6,914 bases of DNA from a bacterium (GTDB taxonomy: Bacteria; Margulisbacteria; Marinamargulisbacteria; UBA6595), in the NCBI GenBank assembly GCA_027621615.1, contig JAQCBC010000045.1, positions 1 through 6,914 on the forward strand, in the 5' to 3' direction. The notes below the pieces were generated by a model that was not told the DNA's origin, did no database searches, and worked only from the letters and a program-made list of their open reading frames with translations. The position numbers were made by a program, and so were the translations under genes. Positions 1 to 5,790 of the stretch are shown piece after piece. The first letter of the stretch is position 1; each line of letters starts with the position of its first letter.

Positions 1-90
1 AAGGCTGTTCAGAATTGGCAGAAGGTTGCATCAGACTATGGACGAAGCAAGCAGGAATGCAACCGTATGGCATCGGCTTTTAAATTTTAG
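1..90 (+). CDS. C-terminal tail of a gene cut by the left edge, possibly HipA-family kinase toxin
   Basis: Frame 1 is open from the first base to a TAG at 88-90 and gives 29 residues, beginning KAVQNWQKVA and ending MASAFKF. The spacing W..VA..YG.S..E....ASAF resembles the last helix of many HipA-family serine/threonine kinase toxins, whose C-termini often end in a W..(I/V)A...G.S..E.....AF pattern. That is a recollection of family style, not a proven match. An open run of 30 codons can arise by chance, so even coding status is only moderately supported. The start, the kinase core and any HipB-like antitoxin partner would lie to the left of the window. It is separated from the next gene by about 180 nt and is probably a different transcription unit. 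Confidence 0.4.
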   Translation, partial: KAVQNWQKVASDYGRSKQECNRMASAFKF

Positions 91-269
91 TTCAATTTAA
101 TGTAATGCTGTATCCGTACAAATCAAAGAAAGAATTATAGTCAATCAAACCACATCGCTATCCGATGACGATCAACTCACGCAGTTAATGGAATTCACAG
201 ACTGGGTTTGATGGACACTTCCGTTTCAGTCGCTGGAACTTAGCCCCTAACTCCGATACAATCTAAAAT
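91..269. other. Noncoding gap upstream of the mscS-like gene
   Basis: This 179-nt stretch holds no convincing gene. A start-less open stretch (101-211, ending FTDWV) and a short open run in another frame (189-266) are the only coding-like pieces. A small inverted repeat (CATCG 153-157 and CGATG 163-167) is too weak to call a terminator. TATAGT at 136-141 resembles a -10 box but has no good -35 partner. TACAAT at 257-262 also resembles one but lies only seven bases from the start codon. The promoter for the mscS-corA pair should lie here but cannot be placed with confidence. Confidence 0.5.
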
Positions 270-1493
270 ATGTTGTCCGCTCATTTACTCGCATTGGCCA
301 CCCACACTTGGCCTCAAGTCCTTGGGATTGCAATCGCTATTACCTGTGGATTCCTACTCAGCTGGGCCAGCAAACGCTACAAAAAAAAGGCCCCCAAGCC
401 CAAACTCGTTTGGCTCAATCAGCTGATACACACAACCCTACACTACGGATACTACCTCATCAGCCTGGTTACCCTGGCTATCGTCGGCAAACTATGGTTC
501 AGCGACCTAACCCTAGTCTACGCCGCTTTGCAATTGTCCCTATTTATATTTCTCGCCAACTGTGTCTGGAATGGAACCCGCAATATCATCATCAGCGCCC
601 TGGTTGTTGTATTCGGGATTCTCTCTTGGACCTTAAATCAACTCAACATGCTGGGCAGTCTTGGAAAAAAAATTAACGCACTCGCCATCCCCATTGGCAG
701 CATTACTATTAACCCAATCACCCTGCTAAAAGCCATTGGGTTAATCGGCATTTTGGCCTGGGGTATATCGGTGATTATGCAATGGTTAAACAAACACATT
801 AAGAAAAATAAACGCCTAAAATCAAGCACCAAAGCCCTGCTTTCAAAATCACTCGAAATTGTCCTGTACCTGCTGTTGCTAATTATTGGCTTGCGTGTGC
901 TGGGCATTGACCTAACCGCTTTAACTGTTATCTTTGGATTTTTGGGCGTGGGAATTGGATTTGGGTTGCAAAGAATCGCCGCTAACTTCATCAGTGGTAT
1001 TATTTTATTGTTCGAAAATGCCTTCGAAGTGGATGATTTAATCGAAATGGATGGCGGAATCTACGGCTTTATTCGACAAATCAACGCCCGCTATACCCGC
1101 ATTGAAACATTTGATGGCAAAGAAATTATGGTCCCCAATGAAGACTTTATTACCCACCGAGTGACCAATTGGACCTATAGCAATGCCCAAGGCCGCATCG
1201 AAATTAACGTGGGGGTTGCTTACGACTCCGATATTAAACACGCCCAAGCCTTGATCTTGGACGCCGCCAAATCGCACCCCCAATGCAGCCAATATCCCGA
1301 ACCCGAAGTGCACCTACGCACGTTTGGGGATAATGCCGTGAATTTTCTCTTGTTTCTATTTGTGGATGATGTGACCCAAGGCCGATATGCCATTCAATCC
1401 GAGGTTATGATCATGATTTGGAACCGATTCAAAGCCAACAACATTAGCATCCCATTCCCACAACGCGATATCCACATTAAACACCAGCCATGA
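270..1493 (+). CDS. MscS-family small-conductance mechanosensitive channel
   Basis: This 407-residue inner-membrane channel should open under membrane tension to release solutes during hypo-osmotic shock. Hydrophobic segments appear near residues 14-32, 57-75, 84-101, 105-125, 150-171 and 194-213, followed by the pore-lining helix at about 216-247. That helix has the Gly/Ala-rich packing pattern of MscS (GFLGVGIGFGLQ, then NFISGIILLFE). The soluble beta domain follows with the family motif VPNEDFITHRVTNW (288-301). The C-terminus carries the typical NISIPFPQRDIHI (391-403). It is longer than E. coli MscS (286 residues) because of extra N-terminal helices, separated by basic linkers (36-45 and 175-188), so it belongs to the larger MscS-like subgroups. 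The ATG at 270 is preceded in frame by a TAA at 264-266, so no longer form exists. No clear Shine-Dalgarno sequence precedes it. Its stop overlaps the start of the corA-like gene, implying co-transcription. The family call is firm; the exact paralogue type is not. Confidence 0.95.
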   Translation: MLSAHLLALATHTWPQVLGIAIAITCGFLLSWASKRYKKKAPKPKLVWLNQLIHTTLHYGYYLISLVTLAIVGKLWFSDLTLVYAALQLSLFIFLANCVWNGTRNIIISALVVVFGILSWTLNQLNMLGSLGKKINALAIPIGSITINPITLLKAIGLIGILAWGISVIMQWLNKHIKKNKRLKSSTKALLSKSLEIVLYLLLLIIGLRVLGIDLTALTVIFGFLGVGIGFGLQRIAANFISGIILLFENAFEVDDLIEMDGGIYGFIRQINARYTRIETFDGKEIMVPNEDFITHRVTNWTYSNAQGRIEINVGVAYDSDIKHAQALILDAAKSHPQCSQYPEPEVHLRTFGDNAVNFLLFLFVDDVTQGRYAIQSEVMIMIWNRFKANNISIPFPQRDIHIKHQP

Positions 1494-2551
1494 AACAATA
1501 CTTAAATCGAATGACTAAAAAAACGGGACTGCCTCCCGGTGATCTGATTCATATTGGACCTGAAAAAACCGAACCCATTCAGTATACCCTCGCGCGGTAT
1601 GGCACCCATGGCGCCGAATTTTTTGACTTGAGCTCCCCATCTGATATTGCCAAGCATCGCAACCCCAATGACTGCTGTTGGCTGGACGTACGTGGGGTGC
1701 ACCAGCCTGAATTGATTCATGCCATTGGCACCTTGTTTGATCTGCATGGCCTTATTTTAGAAGACGTGGTGACCACCAGCAGCTTGCCCAAATTGGAAGA
1801 GGGCGGCTTGGGAATTTTTATGATTATTAAAGCCATTCGGTTTGATGGCACAACCCTCAACTTTGAGCATATCGCACTGTGCTTGCAATCCAATGCGATT
1901 GTCTCATTTCAAGAACAAACGACGGACACCTTTCAAGTAATTAAGAACCGTATGGCACAAAAAAAAGGGAAAATTTTAGAAAAAAATACCGACTATCTCT
2001 TGTACGCACTCGTTGATTATGTGATTGATACCTATTTTGAAACATTGCAAACCATCGATCACCGCATCTCAGAATTGAACCAAGAAGTCGACAACTGCCC
2101 CACCCACGAGACACTCAAACATATTCAAGCACTCAAAAACCACGTTCTGATGTTAAAACGCTATTTCTGGTACACCCGCGATAGCATCCTGTTGCTTAAA
2201 AAATCCGAATCCCCACTCATCGATGAAAAAACAGGCAAATACCTGACCGATCTGCACGAACATATTACACATATTATTGATATTTCCGAATCGTTCCGAG
2301 AAGAATTAATCGATTTGAGCGAACGCCACCTCGCGGCCATTAATCTGCGATCCAATGATATTACAAAACTCCTAACCATTGTATCCGCTATCTTTTTGCC
2401 ACTCACGTTTATGACCGGAATTTATGGCATGAACTTTACCCATATGGCCGAACTCAATTGGCCCTACGCATACCCCCTATTGCTGCTTTGTATGCTGGGT
2501 ATCGTTGGCCTGTTGCTGGTACTGTTTAAACGAAAACGCTGGTTTGACTAA
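1490..2551 (+). CDS. corA: CorA-family magnesium/cobalt channel
   Basis: This 353-residue protein is predicted to be the pentameric inner-membrane channel that imports Mg2+ and can also carry Co2+. The signature GMN tripeptide of the selectivity loop sits at 313-315 (YGMNF), after the pore helix (about 292-312) and before a second helix (about 326-346). It ends with the basic KRKRWFD tail usual in the family. The long N-terminal cytoplasmic domain includes the KTGLPPGDLIHIG stretch (11-23), very like Thermotoga maritima CorA. By recalled alignment, D92 and D254 match the two inter-subunit Mg2+-sensing aspartates of that protein (D89 and D253), and L295 matches gate residue L294. Threonine 292 stands where T. 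maritima has gate methionine 291. The ATG overlaps the upstream TGA in an ATGA arrangement, which suggests translational coupling with the mscS-like gene; no separate Shine-Dalgarno is obvious. A ZntB-like zinc role is less likely given the T. maritima-like N-domain and GMN loop. Confidence 0.95.
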   Translation: MKQYLNRMTKKTGLPPGDLIHIGPEKTEPIQYTLARYGTHGAEFFDLSSPSDIAKHRNPNDCCWLDVRGVHQPELIHAIGTLFDLHGLILEDVVTTSSLPKLEEGGLGIFMIIKAIRFDGTTLNFEHIALCLQSNAIVSFQEQTTDTFQVIKNRMAQKKGKILEKNTDYLLYALVDYVIDTYFETLQTIDHRISELNQEVDNCPTHETLKHIQALKNHVLMLKRYFWYTRDSILLLKKSESPLIDEKTGKYLTDLHEHITHIIDISESFREELIDLSERHLAAINLRSNDITKLLTIVSAIFLPLTFMTGIYGMNFTHMAELNWPYAYPLLLLCMLGIVGLLLVLFKRKRWFD

Positions 2552-2586
2552 CCCATCAGATTATTACCGGCCATCGGATTCAGCAC
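2552..2586. other. Convergent intergenic gap between corA-like and tauE-like genes
   Basis: Thirty-five bases separate the two stop codons. There is no strong hairpin followed by a T run on either strand; only a short direct repeat, CATCAGATT and CATCGGATT, is visible. Transcription from either side may read into the other gene unless stopped by Rho or within the coding regions. Confidence 0.5.
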
Positions 2587-3351
2587 TTACAGCAACTCCT
2601 TCATCATCATCAAAACGGCTAGACTTGCGGTAAAAATAGCAAATACCCGTTGCCGGTTAACCCGCAGTTTGGTCGGCACATACAGCGTTGAAACCACCAT
2701 CCCAGCAACCGTACAGGCAATAAAATAACCCAACATGGGCATCTCAATAACAATACCGGATTGCCAATCCCCCATAAACCCAATTATCGATTTTAATGCA
2801 ACAATAAACAGCGATGAGCCCACCGCCATCGCCATCGGGATCCGCATCAGCAACACCAAGGCGGGGATAATCAAAAACCCACCCCCAGCACCCAACAAAC
2901 CCGTAATGAACCCAACCCCCACCCCTTCCACAAGAATCAGCGCCACCGGGTGCGAGACACTCGTGGATGAATACTCAGACTCTGTTCGATACATCATCAC
3001 AGCCGAGACAAGCATGAGACCAGAAAAAATGACCATAATGCCCGTATCCCGATGAATCCCCCACACATACTCTGGAATATTGGGCACAAGATACGCCCGA
3101 GTCGCATAGGTGGTTATAATGGAAGGGACCGCAAATAGCGTTGCGGATCGGATCGCCACCTGCCGATACTGAATAACCGCACCAATCAGCGCCGTGATAC
3201 CCACAATCAACAACGAATACCCCGTTGCCACCATCGGTGCCACCCCCAAGCCATAGACCAATAAAGGAACCGTCAAAATGGATCCCCCACTCCCCATGGC
3301 CCCCAGCGTTATCCCCATTAAAAACGCACCCACGTAGCCAATTAGTGCCAC
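2587..3351 (-). CDS. TauE/SafE-family sulfite/organosulfonate exporter
   Basis: This 254-residue polytopic membrane protein belongs to the TauE/SafE (COG0730, formerly DUF81) family. It shows the internal duplication typical of the family. The first half has GAMGSGGSILTVPLLV (17-32) followed by ATGYSL. The second has GLLGAGGGFLIIPALV (151-166) followed by AVGSSL. About eight hydrophobic segments are visible, including 4-30, 42-62, 68-83, 103-120, 135-168, 174-194, 203-222 and 236-250. Family members export sulfite, sulfoacetate or related sulfur anions; specificity cannot be read from sequence. It is the last gene of a three-gene minus-strand operon. Here it follows the Blh-type enzyme by 12 nt, and sulfite is the expected product of that enzyme, so sulfite export is the likely job. 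It starts at a GTG supported by a GGAG Shine-Dalgarno seven bases upstream. Its 3' end faces corA at 35 nt. Confidence 0.9.
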   Translation of the reverse strand: MALIGYVGAFLMGITLGAMGSGGSILTVPLLVYGLGVAPMVATGYSLLIVGITALIGAVIQYRQVAIRSATLFAVPSIITTYATRAYLVPNIPEYVWGIHRDTGIMVIFSGLMLVSAVMMYRTESEYSSTSVSHPVALILVEGVGVGFITGLLGAGGGFLIIPALVLLMRIPMAMAVGSSLFIVALKSIIGFMGDWQSGIVIEMPMLGYFIACTVAGMVVSTLYVPTKLRVNRQRVFAIFTASLAVLMMMKELL

Positions 3352-3358
3352 CCAATCG

Positions 3359-3362
3359 CTCC
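3359..3362 (-). promoter_or_regulatory. Shine-Dalgarno sequence deciding the GTG start of the tauE-like gene
   Basis: On the minus strand the 12-nt gap after the blh stop reads CGGAGCGATTGG before the GTG. GGAG with a seven-base spacer is a good ribosome binding site and supports the GTG over any later ATG. Confidence 0.7.
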
Positions 3363-3363
3363 G

Positions 3364-4587
3364 CTACAGCGTCTCTTTCATCTGTTTCCACACCTTCAAT
3401 GCACGCCCCCCAGATTTGCAAAACCCCACAATAGGGGTTGGCAATTCCGCATAATTCTTGGCAAAGTCTGCGACTGTAGCATCTGAAATGGCCGCCATCG
3501 AAGCAACGGGCAATTGAATAAACGTTAAGCCTTTTTGCGTTGCATACGCCGCCAAGTCCTCGGCCAAGGGCTGATCCGGGCTTTCATGATCCGGACGAAA
3601 GCATACGATAGACCGAAACCCACGGGCACAGGCATCATCAATTAAGTCTGGGGTCAATTGACCGGTTACACAATACTTAGAGGTAACTTTGCGAAACACC
3701 CCTTGGTCTCGGTTGAGTTGATTAATCGGCACTTTGATAAACTGGATCCCGCCCGGCGATGGATCCCCAAAACTCCCCAATCGCGCGTTGGTTTGAATGG
3801 CCGGAATAATCAGCTTGGGAACCGCTTTTCCATAATCCCGAGTCTCTCGAAACTCAACAAATGCCGCTTCGGATACCCCTGCATGAATCATGCGATTGCT
3901 TTTTTTCTGCTCCCCAACAGTAGTCCGATACATTGGATCCACCCCCGCTTCTGGATAATCGTGACACAGATAAATTTGAGTCGCATCCGGAAAGGTATAC
4001 AACCGCTGGATAGACGCATACAACTGGGCCGCACTTCCACCCGGGAAATCACACCGAGCTGTCCCAGCGTACGGCGCAAAAATAGTATCCCCCACAAACA
4101 GATTCGTGTCATTAACCACATACGTCAAACACGCTGGGGTATGCCCCGGCGTATGCAACACCCGAACACCCACCGTCCCAATGGCAAAGGTGTCGCCATC
4201 TGCAAATAAACAGTCAAACTGCTCCCCAGTTAAGGGAGTATCGGACTGGTTCTCAAAAATACCGACCCAAAATTTGAGCACATCCACAATATGCGCCCCG
4301 ATCCCCGTTTTCCCCCCAATTTTTTCTTTTAAATAATACGCTGCGCTAACATGGTCCGCATGAATATGGGTTTCAATAATCCAGTCATTCACCAGGTTGT
4401 GGGTCTGAATATAGTCGATAATTTGATCCGCCGAATGGGTACGCGCAGTGCCACTGTATGGATCGTAATCCATGACGCTGTCAATCACCGCACAGTGTTG
4501 GGTAGCCGTATCCACAACCACATAACTAAACGTCGAAGTCGCCGTATCAAAAAATGGGACGACTTGCATGCCCGTATCCGGAGTCAT
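3364..4587 (-). CDS. blh: Blh-type bifunctional persulfide dioxygenase (MBL fold) / DUF442 sulfurtransferase
   Basis: This fusion has an N-terminal metallo-beta-lactamase-fold domain (about residues 7-240) of the ETHE1/persulfide dioxygenase type and a C-terminal DUF442 phosphatase-like sulfurtransferase domain (about 296-402). Metal-binding residues are visible: the THIHADH motif at 73-79, H149 in HTPGHT, D167 in VGDTIF and H209 in CHDY. The DUF442 domain ends with a CKSGGR loop (C390 to R395), matching the Cys-X4-Arg active loop. The family oxidises glutathione persulfide or similar low-molecular-weight persulfides to sulfite in the cytoplasm; the second domain moves sulfane sulfur. In Xylella and Agrobacterium relatives it is part of the BigR regulon. 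I chose the ATG at 4587 (407 aa) because it overlaps the upstream stop as ATGA and has GGAA nine bases before it. A GTG at 4602 would add five residues. Neighbours on both sides are sulfur-related. Confidence 0.93.
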   Translation of the reverse strand: MTPDTGMQVVPFFDTATSTFSYVVVDTATQHCAVIDSVMDYDPYSGTARTHSADQIIDYIQTHNLVNDWIIETHIHADHVSAAYYLKEKIGGKTGIGAHIVDVLKFWVGIFENQSDTPLTGEQFDCLFADGDTFAIGTVGVRVLHTPGHTPACLTYVVNDTNLFVGDTIFAPYAGTARCDFPGGSAAQLYASIQRLYTFPDATQIYLCHDYPEAGVDPMYRTTVGEQKKSNRMIHAGVSEAAFVEFRETRDYGKAVPKLIIPAIQTNARLGSFGDPSPGGIQFIKVPINQLNRDQGVFRKVTSKYCVTGQLTPDLIDDACARGFRSIVCFRPDHESPDQPLAEDLAAYATQKGLTFIQLPVASMAAISDATVADFAKNYAELPTPIVGFCKSGGRALKVWKQMKETL

Positions 4588-5096
4588 CGGGACCGATTCC
4601 ACGGCAGTTTAACCAACACTTTAGCCATCCCGCACCATCCTGATAATCCGGCAAATAATAAACCTGTGCCCATAAAACCAGATACGTATACCCAATATGG
4701 ATGATGAACTTTAGAAAGAATAACACCCGCCAAGACACATCCGCCGGCAATGATTTGCACCTGTTGCATAATAGTAAACCGGATCACCCGACGGGTATGC
4801 ACCGCCCCCCCTTGGGCTTGCCAAGCCCGAATCCCCCCGGATAACACATACACTGATTTAGTTGACGCTTGAATCGCCTGCGCAGCCTGTGCCGCTCGCA
4901 TGCCCGATAAACAATAGACAACCACTGTCGACGCATCCAGCGCATCCACACCCTGCGAATCAATCGTGCTAAGGGGCATATGAATCGCCCCGGGGATGGC
5001 CGATGCCAAAAATTCACCCGATTCGCGCACGTCAACAATGGCAACATCGGGATTGCCCAATACGGGCTTACATTCATCGGGCGTTATTAATTGCAT
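4584..5096 (-). CDS. YgaP-like membrane-anchored rhodanese (thiosulfate/persulfide sulfurtransferase)
   Basis: This 170-residue protein has a single rhodanese domain (about 1-100) followed by a two-helix DUF2892 membrane anchor (about 112-128 and 135-152). That is the architecture and nearly the length of E. coli YgaP (174 residues). The active loop is CLSGMR, with the catalytic cysteine at 62 and arginine at 67. Other rhodanese landmarks are VDVRESGEF (21-29) and the AIPGAIHMPL stretch (33-42). The enzyme should carry a persulfide on Cys62 at the cytoplasmic face of the inner membrane. It is the first gene of the minus-strand sulfur operon, and its stop overlaps the start of blh by four bases. 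The ATG has no strong Shine-Dalgarno (AATATGAAAAC precedes it). In E. coli, ygaP is paired with the ArsR-type regulator ygaV, but no such gene is adjacent here. Confidence 0.92.
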   Translation of the reverse strand: MQLITPDECKPVLGNPDVAIVDVRESGEFLASAIPGAIHMPLSTIDSQGVDALDASTVVVYCLSGMRAAQAAQAIQASTKSVYVLSGGIRAWQAQGGAVHTRRVIRFTIMQQVQIIAGGCVLAGVILSKVHHPYWVYVSGFMGTGLLFAGLSGWCGMAKVLVKLPWNRSR

Positions 5097-5111
5097 GTTT
5101 TCATATTATGT

Positions 5112-5141
5112 TTGGATTAATACTAAAGTATATTATATAAT
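5112..5141 (+). promoter_or_regulatory. Predicted sigma-70-type promoter of folE-maf
   Basis: TTGGAT (5112-5117) lies 18 bases before a perfect TATAAT (5136-5141) on the plus strand. The -35 matches the consensus at only three positions, so the promoter may be weak or activator-dependent. Transcription would begin near 5148, giving a leader of about 44 nt that covers most of the 14-bp repeat array. Assigned by eye only. Confidence 0.45.
5120..5131. promoter_or_regulatory. 12-bp palindrome, candidate operator
   Basis: ATACTAAAGTAT has perfect five-base arms (ATACT/AGTAT) around a two-base centre. It lies between the -35 and -10 of the predicted folE promoter and at the expected start point of the ygaP transcript, so a bound protein could repress both. 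AT-rich imperfect palindromes are typical operators of ArsR-family persulfide sensors such as BigR and SqrR, but I cannot match this site to a known consensus and no regulator gene is in view. Confidence 0.4.
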
Positions 5142-5160
5142 GAAAACTGAAAAATGAAAA
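5132..5160 (-). promoter_or_regulatory. Predicted sigma-70-type promoter of the ygaP-blh-tauE operon
   Basis: On the minus strand, TTTTCA (plus positions 5155-5160) lies 17 bases before a perfect TATAAT (plus positions 5132-5137). Transcription would start near 5125, giving a leader of about 30 nt before the ygaP ATG. The -10 element shares its bases with the folE -10 on the other strand. Assigned by eye only. Confidence 0.5.
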
Positions 5161-5180
5161 CTAAAAAATGTAAACTATGG
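5139..5180. repeat. Three tandem 14-bp repeats upstream of folE
   Basis: Units are AATGAAAACTGAAA (5139-5152), AATGAAAACTAAAA (5153-5166) and AATGTAAACTATGG (5167-5180), the last one degenerate. The shared core is AATGNAAACT. An inverted copy of ATGAAAAC (GTTTTCAT) sits at 5097-5104, directly before the ygaP ATG. The array lies in the predicted folE leader and contains the -35 box of the ygaP promoter. It may be a multi-copy protein binding site or slippage-derived sequence. Confidence 0.75.
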
Positions 5181-5182
5181 AG
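5179..5182 (+). promoter_or_regulatory. Shine-Dalgarno sequence favouring the folE start at 5192
   Basis: GGAG ends nine bases before the ATG at 5192. An in-frame ATG at 5177 overlaps this element and has only A-rich repeat sequence before it, so it is the less likely start. Confidence 0.6.
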
Positions 5183-5191
5183 TATAAGCCA

Positions 5192-5788
5192 ATGACACAA
5201 CCATCAAAAAACCCAACTCAATGCTGTCGACCTTCGCGCGAAGAAGCCGAAAAAGCGGTTGAAACGTTAATTCGATATGCCGGTGACAACCCCACCCGCG
5301 AGGGACTCATTGAAACGCCCAAGCGCGTTCTCAATGCCTACGATGAGTTTTTCTCCGGTTACACCAAAGATGCTGAGTCTGTTCTCCGAAAAACGTTCGA
5401 AGAGGTGGAAGACTACGACGAAATGGTGATTGTTAAGAATATTGACATGGAGTCGCATTGCGAGCACCACATGGTCCCAATCATTGGACAAGCCCACGTG
5501 GCCTACATTCCCAACAATCGTGTGGTTGGCATTAGCAAATTAGCGCGTGTGGTGGATATTTATGCCAAACGTTTGCAAACGCAAGAAACGATGACAGCGC
5601 TCATTGCCAATACTATTCAAACAGTTTTAGAGCCCAAAGGCGTAGCCGTTGTCATTGATGCCGCGCATCAGTGTATGTCAACCCGTGGGGTTCAAAAACG
5701 AAACAGCTCAACCGTAACCAGCCGCATGCTGGGGTTGTTTCGGTCTGATTCGCGCACCCGTGCTGAGTTCATGCAATTGATTAAATAA
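5192..5788 (+). CDS. folE: GTP cyclohydrolase I (FolE)
   Basis: This cytoplasmic enzyme converts GTP to 7,8-dihydroneopterin triphosphate, the first step of folate and pterin synthesis. The 198-residue protein is full length for the zinc-dependent FolE1 type. The zinc ligands C90 and H93 (in [10 protein letters not shown]) and C161 (in AHQCMSTRG) are present, as are the catalytic-site histidines H92 and H159. Other family marks are [14 protein letters not shown] (33-46), [22 protein letters not shown] split over 111-132, and the C-terminal SRMLGLFR (177-184). I chose the ATG at 5192 because of the GGAG upstream; an in-frame ATG at 5177 would add five residues. It is transcribed divergently from the sulfur operon across a 95-nt intergenic region and is followed after two bases by the maf-like gene. 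Having the zinc ligands distinguishes it from the zinc-independent FolE2 type. Confidence 0.97.
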   Translation: MTQPSKNPTQCCRPSREEAEKAVETLIRYAGDNPTREGLIETPKRVLNAYDEFFSGYTKDAESVLRKTFEEVEDYDEMVIVKNIDMESHCEHHMVPIIGQAHVAYIPNNRVVGISKLARVVDIYAKRLQTQETMTALIANTIQTVLEPKGVAVVIDAAHQCMSTRGVQKRNSSTVTSRMLGLFRSDSRTRAEFMQLIK

Positions 5789-5790
5789 TC

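Noticed and set aside
153..167. CATCG/CGATG inverted repeat as a terminator of the first gene
   Set aside because: Five-base stem, low stability and no T run after it.
101..211. Open stretch without a start codon ending in FTDWV, followed by another open frame (189-266) reading GFDGHFRFSRWNL
   Set aside because: The two could be read as one frameshifted gene, but neither has a start or ribosome binding site, both are short, and I recognise no family. Chance is the simpler explanation.
638..991. Minus-strand open frame inside the mscS-like gene
   Set aside because: It is antisense to a strongly conserved gene, has no family resemblance, and arises from the C-rich plus strand avoiding minus-strand stops.
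2975..3421. Long minus-strand frame overlapping the tauE-like gene, rich in Gly, Cys and Trp
   Set aside because: It is the shifted frame of tauE and the end of blh; its composition is a by-product of G/T-rich codons.
3658..4209. 183-codon plus-strand open frame opposite blh
   Set aside because: Antisense to the conserved Blh domains, with low-plausibility composition and no recognisable motif.
4588..4602. GTG start for blh five codons upstream
   Set aside because: Possible, but the ATG at 4587 gives the tidier ATGA overlap and has a GGAA element at a suitable distance. The five extra residues carry no family feature.
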